Shown one piece after another: positions 58,803 to 64,000 of a stretch of DNA of 64,000 bases. Within the stretch, counting starts at the first letter, position 1. Every line of letters begins with the position of its first letter. The translations under genes and the position numbers were made by a program. The DNA is taken from the NCBI GenBank assembly GCA_022578965.1, contig MU400556.1, positions 190,823 to 254,822 of the forward strand, in the 5' to 3' direction. The notes under the pieces were generated by a model. That model searched no databases and was not told the DNA's origin. It saw nothing but the letters and a program-made list of their open reading frames with translations. This stretch comes from Xylaria sp. FL1777 (taxonomy: Eukaryota; Ascomycota; Sordariomycetes; Xylariales; Xylariaceae).

Positions 58803-60973
58803 TAGTTAGACGATGGGGCAATTAAAGTGAATGAGTGAGTAGCACTTGTACCAGTTAAGTATTTACTTTTAAATCCCAGCACAGGGAAGGCCACTGGTGT
58901 GTTTAGAAATGGCCACTCTGTTTCTGATTCTGTGAATATGCAGAATCTTGAATATTTTCCCTCGCGTTCCAAGCTTCATCAGCATGGCTAGTTCTGCAAT
59001 TGGTCCCTTCCCAGTGATTGCGATTAACTTCTGCGTAGCTCCAGTGACCACCAGTGAAGCTGTTCAAATGGGGTTGAACTTAGTAATCTTGTAAGATGAG
59101 GTGGAAGAGACAAAATGAGTAATGCGAGGGACGGTTAATGTTGGGTGCTGCGCTGAAGTTTATAAGGCTAGTGGTCTTTACGGGTTTGCTTTGGTTTGAT
59201 TCTAGTCCACAGGGTCAACATGATAGATGGCAGCGGCTAGCTTGTGAAGAAGTGGATAAAAAGGTAAGTGGGAGATGAAAGATGCTAGAGTACCAGTCAG
59301 AAGAGGAGGTTGATTGACGTAACCTTATCAACACAGACTGAAGCGTAGGAAGGAAGACCGAACTCCTGTAGAGCTATATTATAGAAGAAAATGGGAAGGC
59401 ACATCATGTCATTGCTTACTTACCTACTTACCCTACAAGAACAAAGCTGGATGGGCAGGAGCTGGATGGTTAACTAAACGTAGCTACCAACTAGTTTACC
59501 TAGCACACTCAGCTAGATAAGACTAGGTATCCAATAGTTATAGCCTCCTCTGCTTGAGCATACCTTAGTACTTCGTAGGTAGGCATTTAGACATGTAAAA
59601 AAAGGTACAGAGCAGCTGAGAAGAAGCTACTAGGTAGGGTTGCGGGTCCAGAGCACTTTAGACAAAAGAGAAGGAGGCATGGTCAAACCATTACCATTAA
59701 GAATCCGACTCCACACGTGGATGCGGCGCTCTTTTTCACCGGGGGAGCTGAACTAAACGGTTAGTCAGGACTAAGGGCTAGGGGTGTTAGCCACATTGTC
59801 TCAGTATCCATCACAATTTTGCTTATAAGTTGAAAGCAGGCGTTAGAAGTCCGAGATTTGTCTAAGACATGAGCTAGTGACTTTATATCTTTCTAGAAGT
59901 TGAGAACTAGACATAAGTAGCGCCCAAAGCGTAACATTGCTGAGTCTATGACTGGAGTCTAGGGGGACGGTACTGGAGAGCTTGATTTTTGGTCGCTAGT
60001 ATGGTGCCAAGTATCCCGTAACAAACGTGGCAGACGAGAGAGAACGTCTTGCTAGGATATTGAACTCTTGCAGTTCCGATTACCAGGTCTAGTACTAGCC
60101 CCGGCAGTGTGAAATCATGATTTTCCACCAGCGGCTAGATCCGGTCAGTACATACGCAGTATAATCTAGTGTCCAGAATAGTGTCGGATCTGGTACTATA
60201 GGCAGCATTAGCCCCACTCGTATGTGGTCCATCACTTTTACAGAAGTGACTACTTCCCGTCACAGCGGGGACAGTGGTTGCTTTCGACTGCACACGAGTC
60301 TTAGATGCATGTGAATGGCCCTCTATGATGCTTAATATATGCCTATATGGATGTACTTTAATGGATAATTATTAATAGTACAGTTTGCATATGTACAGTA
60401 CCTATACAGTCGTTAGTACCTACATAGTAGGTACGTCAAATATCTACTGGAACAAGGAGTCGCTGCCAATCGGACCTCTACCCGATAGTGTAGTGTGGAT
60501 ATCCCACTTCAGTCCGTCGACAACATCCGTCACCTAGATTTCACTTTTACTCAAGCTCGACTCAATCTATCTTCATAAAGTTATGAAACATTAGGGAATA
60601 CCTGAGGTATTTCTTAAAACGGTTCAGCTCAGTAAACTTTTTAGTTGTTCCATATTTGATTCCCTCCTACCTAGGTAGGTAGGCACCTAGTCAGGTAATG
60701 AACAAACGATAATCCCTTATAATATAATAAATTTCATGGAGTGTTGACTGATAACCTTGCTAGAGGTAGTTTTGCCTGGTAATCGTCTACGCAGCTAGGT
60801 TCCGCTTCCTTTAGATCTAGATATATCGTATTGTGAGAGGGTAGCGCCAACTGGATGTTTAGGTACCTAGAAGCCTCACTAGGTGTGCATTGAGCGTAAT
60901 ATAAGAATTACCTTATACCTATTATTTCAGCATAAAATATCCGTAATGGATAACCCTTTATATTAATAATTAA
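58803..60973. other. Spacer with possible upstream exons and many TACCTA motifs
   Basis: The 58868-59065 part of the minus strand has two competing protein-like frames that may be 5' exons of the preceding gene; see findings. The rest, to 60973, has no credible gene. TACCTAGGTA-type motifs occur at 59420-59590 and 60410-60700. Confidence 0.45.
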
Positions 60974-61762
60974 CTAAACGGGCACACACGCGCCAGTATC
61001 GTCCCTAACACACGTATCAGGACACGACGCATTAACATCGAATTGCCACGAAAACAAGGGGTCCGTCTCGGCTGTCAATACATCCGGAATCAGAGTTGTC
61101 GTTGTCGAGAACAGCCTGCTCCTTGCAAATATTTCTCGACTGGACACCTCTATCTGAGTCCACCCGAGCCGTATCAGGGTCTCGATGCTGGTGCCGTACA
61201 CACACTCGCGAAAGCCGGCCCAGCGAATGGCGCTGGCGCACATGGGGCACGGCTCACCGTTGGTGTAGAGTGTCAAGTCGCGGAACGCGAGTACCGCCGC
61301 CTCGGGGGTGAGGTCGAAAGGGGGACTCTGCAGCACCTCGGAGCAGCGGTTGATAGCCTCTATCTCCCCGTGTAGGATCGGATTGCCTCGGCGCCTTCCC
61401 GAATTGACACCTGCACAAATGAGACGGCCAAGAGGGGATGAAGACCTGTCCGTGTGGTTGACGATGACGGAACTAAAGGCCGCGAATGGACAGGGCGATG
61501 CAAGATCGGAAAGCGCTTGATTGGCACGGCGCATCCAGTGTTCACGTGTGGAGAGTGGGATGGCTTGGATGTGGTTTGGGTCTTCTTCTGACACTAGGGG
61601 TTCCGGTATAACGTGCTGGCCTGGGTCTGCAACTTCGTGTGTGCGTGGCGGTGTCATTCTTGTTGCCTCGACGTGGAGGTAAGCACAACAGGTGTCACTG
61701 TGGCGGCTGAGACACAAGACCACTGCGACGAGCGTGCTTATGATGATGCCAAATAGGAACAT
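60974..61762 (-). CDS. CMP/dCMP-type (TadA-like) deaminase with N-terminal signal or anchor
   Basis: An intronless frame of 262 residues starts at ATG 61762. The first 20 residues are a strong hydrophobic helix (LFGIIISTLVAVVLCL) that reads as a signal peptide or membrane anchor. The rest holds the zinc-deaminase motif set: HGEIEAI with His131 and the proton-shuttling Glu133, and PCPMCASAI with Cys172 and Cys175. The neighbouring sequences NPILHGE, FRDLTLYTNGEPCPMC and ECVYGTSIETL are typical of the guanine deaminase/tRNA-adenosine deaminase branch. The substrate (a free base, nucleoside or nucleic acid) is not decidable. Four more Cys in the C-terminal tail and N-terminal part would suit a secreted, disulfide-containing protein. 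The secretory start is unusual for this family. Confidence 0.85.
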   Translation of the reverse strand: MFLFGIIISTLVAVVLCLSRHSDTCCAYLHVEATRMTPPRTHEVADPGQHVIPEPLVSEEDPNHIQAIPLSTREHWMRRANQALSDLASPCPFAAFSSVIVNHTDRSSSPLGRLICAGVNSGRRRGNPILHGEIEAINRCSEVLQSPPFDLTPEAAVLAFRDLTLYTNGEPCPMCASAIRWAGFRECVYGTSIETLIRLGWTQIEVSSREIFARSRLFSTTTTLIPDVLTAETDPLFSWQFDVNASCPDTCVRDDTGACVPV

Positions 61763-62642
61763 GATAAGAGGTCAAAGTATGAAGAATCAATTAATTCCCC
61801 AAAAGAGTCAATTGAGCATGGATGGGCTGCCTACCATGAAGAGTCGGACCACTCGCTCCTTAGAACCGCTATTCTAGAGGCTCTAGTCCCGCCATGCGGA
61901 CGTTGACCCTCGTATTTATAAGCTTCGTCTTTGGAGTGCTCGTCGAAGTACATGGTGGACTATTCGCCTCTGCGGCATCTAATCTATAGCAATAAGAAAA
62001 TATCTTTGGTGGTACGTGACTCGTCACGAAACAAAAACTCTCATATGGTCCAACCTCGAAGCCGTCTGTTCCGAGGCTGTACTGGAATAGAATAGGTCAC
62101 GAAGCCATGCTGGGTTGAGTACGGCATTGTGCCGGTACGAACCCCCACACTCATACTAGTGCCAAATGACGTTCGTTCTGGTACGGAAGACCATATAGAG
62201 TTCGAGTGGCTTTTCTTTACATCTCGTGGGAATGACTGGTGCAAAACATCATAATACGGTAGTCTATTAAATTATTATACACAAAGAACCCGTTTTACGA
62301 GAAAGTGTCACCCGTTTCTTACGGTTCACAGTAATGCTGATAGATTTATGCGAAGCGGGGCTCACGTTCAGGCTCGCCTCACTGTGCAGGCTAAAAGCGG
62401 CGTGGCTCAGCTTGGCATTCTGTCATCTTTCAGGTACCTGCTTGCTATCATTCACATACCCTCGTCCAGCAACTCGTTCATTAGCCTTCTACGATAAAGA
62501 GCTTCGAATATAAAGGACCCGACCCAACAAACCGATCAATACTAAGCCCGCTGGGACCCGGGTGCAAGCTGTTTCATTCTCGTATCGCGCCACCCCCGCC
62601 ACTCCGCGCGCCTCACCTCGACATCTTCCGTGAGACCGCACC
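61763..62642. other. Divergent promoter spacer
   Basis: This lies between the deaminase and the following plus-strand gene. I see no gene in it. Confidence 0.5.
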
Positions 62643-63644
62643 ATGATGCCAGGCCTCACGCTCAACACGGAGGCTGCGGCCTTGAAGGCATCGCAGCAGC
62701 AGCAGCAGCAGCAGTCGTCAGCGAGCAGGATATCGGCCCCAGCACCCAGCAGCAGCAACACGCCAGCAAGAACATTCCAGTCCACGACGCCGATACCAGT
62801 CCCAGTGCCCATGTCGTACACCTCGCGGGAGCAACCTCAAGCCTCCCCACGCTCGTCCTCGCCCGTGCGCCCGACCTACAGCCCGATCACGCCACCCTTG
62901 AACGCCACCGCATTCCCGCCGCGGCCGACATACACCCACAGCTCGCACGTCGACGCGACCGCCGTGTCAGCCGTGTCGGCGCCCGCGCCAGAGCCCATAG
63001 ACTTCGACTCGAACCCGGACGTGCTGGCGCTCAAGTCCGCCATCTCGATCCTACAGATGCAGCGGCGGAAGGCCGAGAGGGACATAGCGACGCTGGACCG
63101 CGTGAAGCGCACGGCGCTCGCCGAGCCCGACGCCTTCGTGCGGGACCTTCGTGCGGGACGGGTGCGCGTTGAGGGGGAAGGGCTGTTCAGCGGCGGCGTG
63201 AGATATGAGGGCAGCGACAGCGATAGCGACGGTGACAGCGAAAACAAAGAAGACCCAAGGCACATCCAGTTCCAACCGACGACAGCAATAGCAGAGATAC
63301 CCAACACAAAATCAGACACCAACACCAAGACGCCGGGGCCACCACCATCATGGGCCGCGATCCCGAAACCTCAGAATATAGTTCGCTGCCCGCCGATCAA
63401 CTGGTCGCAGTACGCCGTCGTCGGCGAGTCGCTAGATAAGCTGCACAACGAGCAGGTGCAGCGCCCAGCGCAGGGCACGCCAGCGACCCTGACGTCTGAC
63501 GGCCGTTTCGAGTTCAAAGGTGGCGACGGAGGCGGCGGCGGCGGCGGCATCGGGAAGCAGGAGCGATATGTCGGCGTAGCTGCGCCCTACGCGCCCGGCA
63601 AAGACAGGATCGACGGGAAGTCGGGGACATCCACGAAACGGTGA
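62643..63644 (+). CDS. Unknown Pro/Ser-rich protein with central coiled coil
   Basis: An uninterrupted frame of 333 residues starts at ATG 62643; a second Met follows at once. It contains a Gln run (seven residues, about 18-24) and a Ser/Pro-rich N-terminal third. A helical stretch then begins at about residue 120 (NPDVLALKSAISILQMQRRK), followed by AERDIATLDRVKRTALAEPD. An acidic Ser/Asp repeat (SDSDSDGDSE) comes next. Conserved-looking sequences PPINWSQYAVVGESLDKLHN and then GTPATLTSDGRFEF come near the C-terminus, where a Gly run lies. The coding DNA is clearly GC-richer than its flanks. I do not recognise the family; transcription or chromatin roles would be guesses. Confidence 0.8.
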   Translation: MMPGLTLNTEAAALKASQQQQQQQSSASRISAPAPSSSNTPARTFQSTTPIPVPVPMSYTSREQPQASPRSSSPVRPTYSPITPPLNATAFPPRPTYTHSSHVDATAVSAVSAPAPEPIDFDSNPDVLALKSAISILQMQRRKAERDIATLDRVKRTALAEPDAFVRDLRAGRVRVEGEGLFSGGVRYEGSDSDSDGDSENKEDPRHIQFQPTTAIAEIPNTKSDTNTKTPGPPPSWAAIPKPQNIVRCPPINWSQYAVVGESLDKLHNEQVQRPAQGTPATLTSDGRFEFKGGDGGGGGGGIGKQERYVGVAAPYAPGKDRIDGKSGTSTKR

Positions 63645-64000
63645 CCACGCGCGCCGGAGCGCACTTTTCGAAGTAACAAGGACTGAACTATGTATATTGA
63701 TAATGAGAATTGCCGTTCTCTACGGCCGAGAGGGAGGGCGGCTACTTATGCTGGCGTTCATACGGTGGTACCGCGATGTAAATAATGACTAGACGAAGAT
63801 GGGATATGAATAATGACGCGCCCAGGCTGACAGGCGCTAACATCAATATGATAAGACGCACGCATGAGATATTGTATCAGGGGTTAGTCTCATAGAGAAA
63901 ATTGAGACCTCTCGATTCGATGCAACTAGGGGACGAGAGTGATACTACTGCGTGCAATGCACTTATGGTATGTGATATCTTTTTGCTTTATTACCATGGC
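63645..64000. other. 3' flank to window end
   Basis: I see no gene or element in this stretch. Confidence 0.5.

Noticed and set aside
62630..63172. 180-codon frame overlapping the last gene, Arg/His/Ala-rich
   Set aside because: It is an out-of-frame reading of GC-rich coding DNA; the frame starting at 62643 is longer, ends cleanly and has conserved-looking segments.
1..64000. CRISPR arrays, phage, plasmid or bacterial operon structure
   Set aside because: No regularly spaced direct repeats with unique spacers were seen, and all genes are intron-containing fungal types.

Overview
The window is nuclear DNA of a filamentous ascomycete, most likely a Sordariomycete-type fungus. Genes are single and monocistronic on both strands. 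They are interrupted by short introns (about 45-200 nt) with GTAAGT/GTATGT donors, CTAAC-like branch sites and YAG acceptors, and they encode recognisably fungal versions of housekeeping proteins. No operons, tRNA, rRNA or CRISPR arrays were seen. The intergenic DNA is long and peppered with short TACCTAGGTA-type palindromic motifs.

Layout. 1-2773 (-): 5' part of a large low-complexity protein running off the left edge. 2774-6893: gene-free. 6894-10903 (+): telomerase reverse transcriptase, rebuilt here from 11 exons (1129 aa), the most striking gene of the window. 11512-13449 (-): wax-synthase/MBOAT-like membrane acyltransferase with an N-terminal polyglutamine tract. 14143-14873 (-): small two-helix membrane protein. 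15365-16543 (-): HIS1. 17885-19898 (+): sucrose/alpha-glucoside transporter of the GPH type. 20352-21061 (+): SLX9 ribosome-biogenesis factor whose first coding exon is only the ATG. 22427-22684: a MITE with 35-bp inverted repeats and a TA duplication. 24153-25145 (+): NEDD8/SUMO-type cysteine protease (DEN1/SENP8 group). 25971-26900 (-): mitochondrial FMP32/MCUR1-like protein. 29372-33242 (+): large subunit of arginine-specific carbamoyl-phosphate synthase. 34299-36597 (-): NPL4. 37896-40060 (-): PWWP-domain chromatin protein. 42198-48932 (-): BRR2 spliceosomal helicase. 49651-51213 (+): coiled-coil protein. 52457-53810 (-): RFC2 clamp-loader subunit. 54294-56141 (-): DUF2417 membrane alpha/beta hydrolase. 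57373-58802 (-): unknown protein with a TAG at a probable splice acceptor. 60974-61762 (-): deaminase with an N-terminal signal/anchor. 62643-63644 (+): unknown acidic/proline-rich protein.

The genes do not form one pathway. Themes that recur are chromosome maintenance (TERT, RFC2, PWWP protein), RNA and ribosome processing (BRR2, SLX9), ubiquitin-like control (NPL4, DEN1-type protease) and amino-acid biosynthesis (HIS1, arginine CPS). Nothing here looks like a secondary-metabolite cluster. Exon boundaries were worked out by hand from splice signals and reading-frame continuity; there was no transcript evidence, so junctions are predictions. I found no clear evidence of a wholly undescribed system. 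The best leads are the MITE, the genome-style TACCTAGGTA motif family, the ATG-only exon of SLX9, the 10-bp-arm palindrome upstream of NPL4, and the secreted or anchored deaminase.
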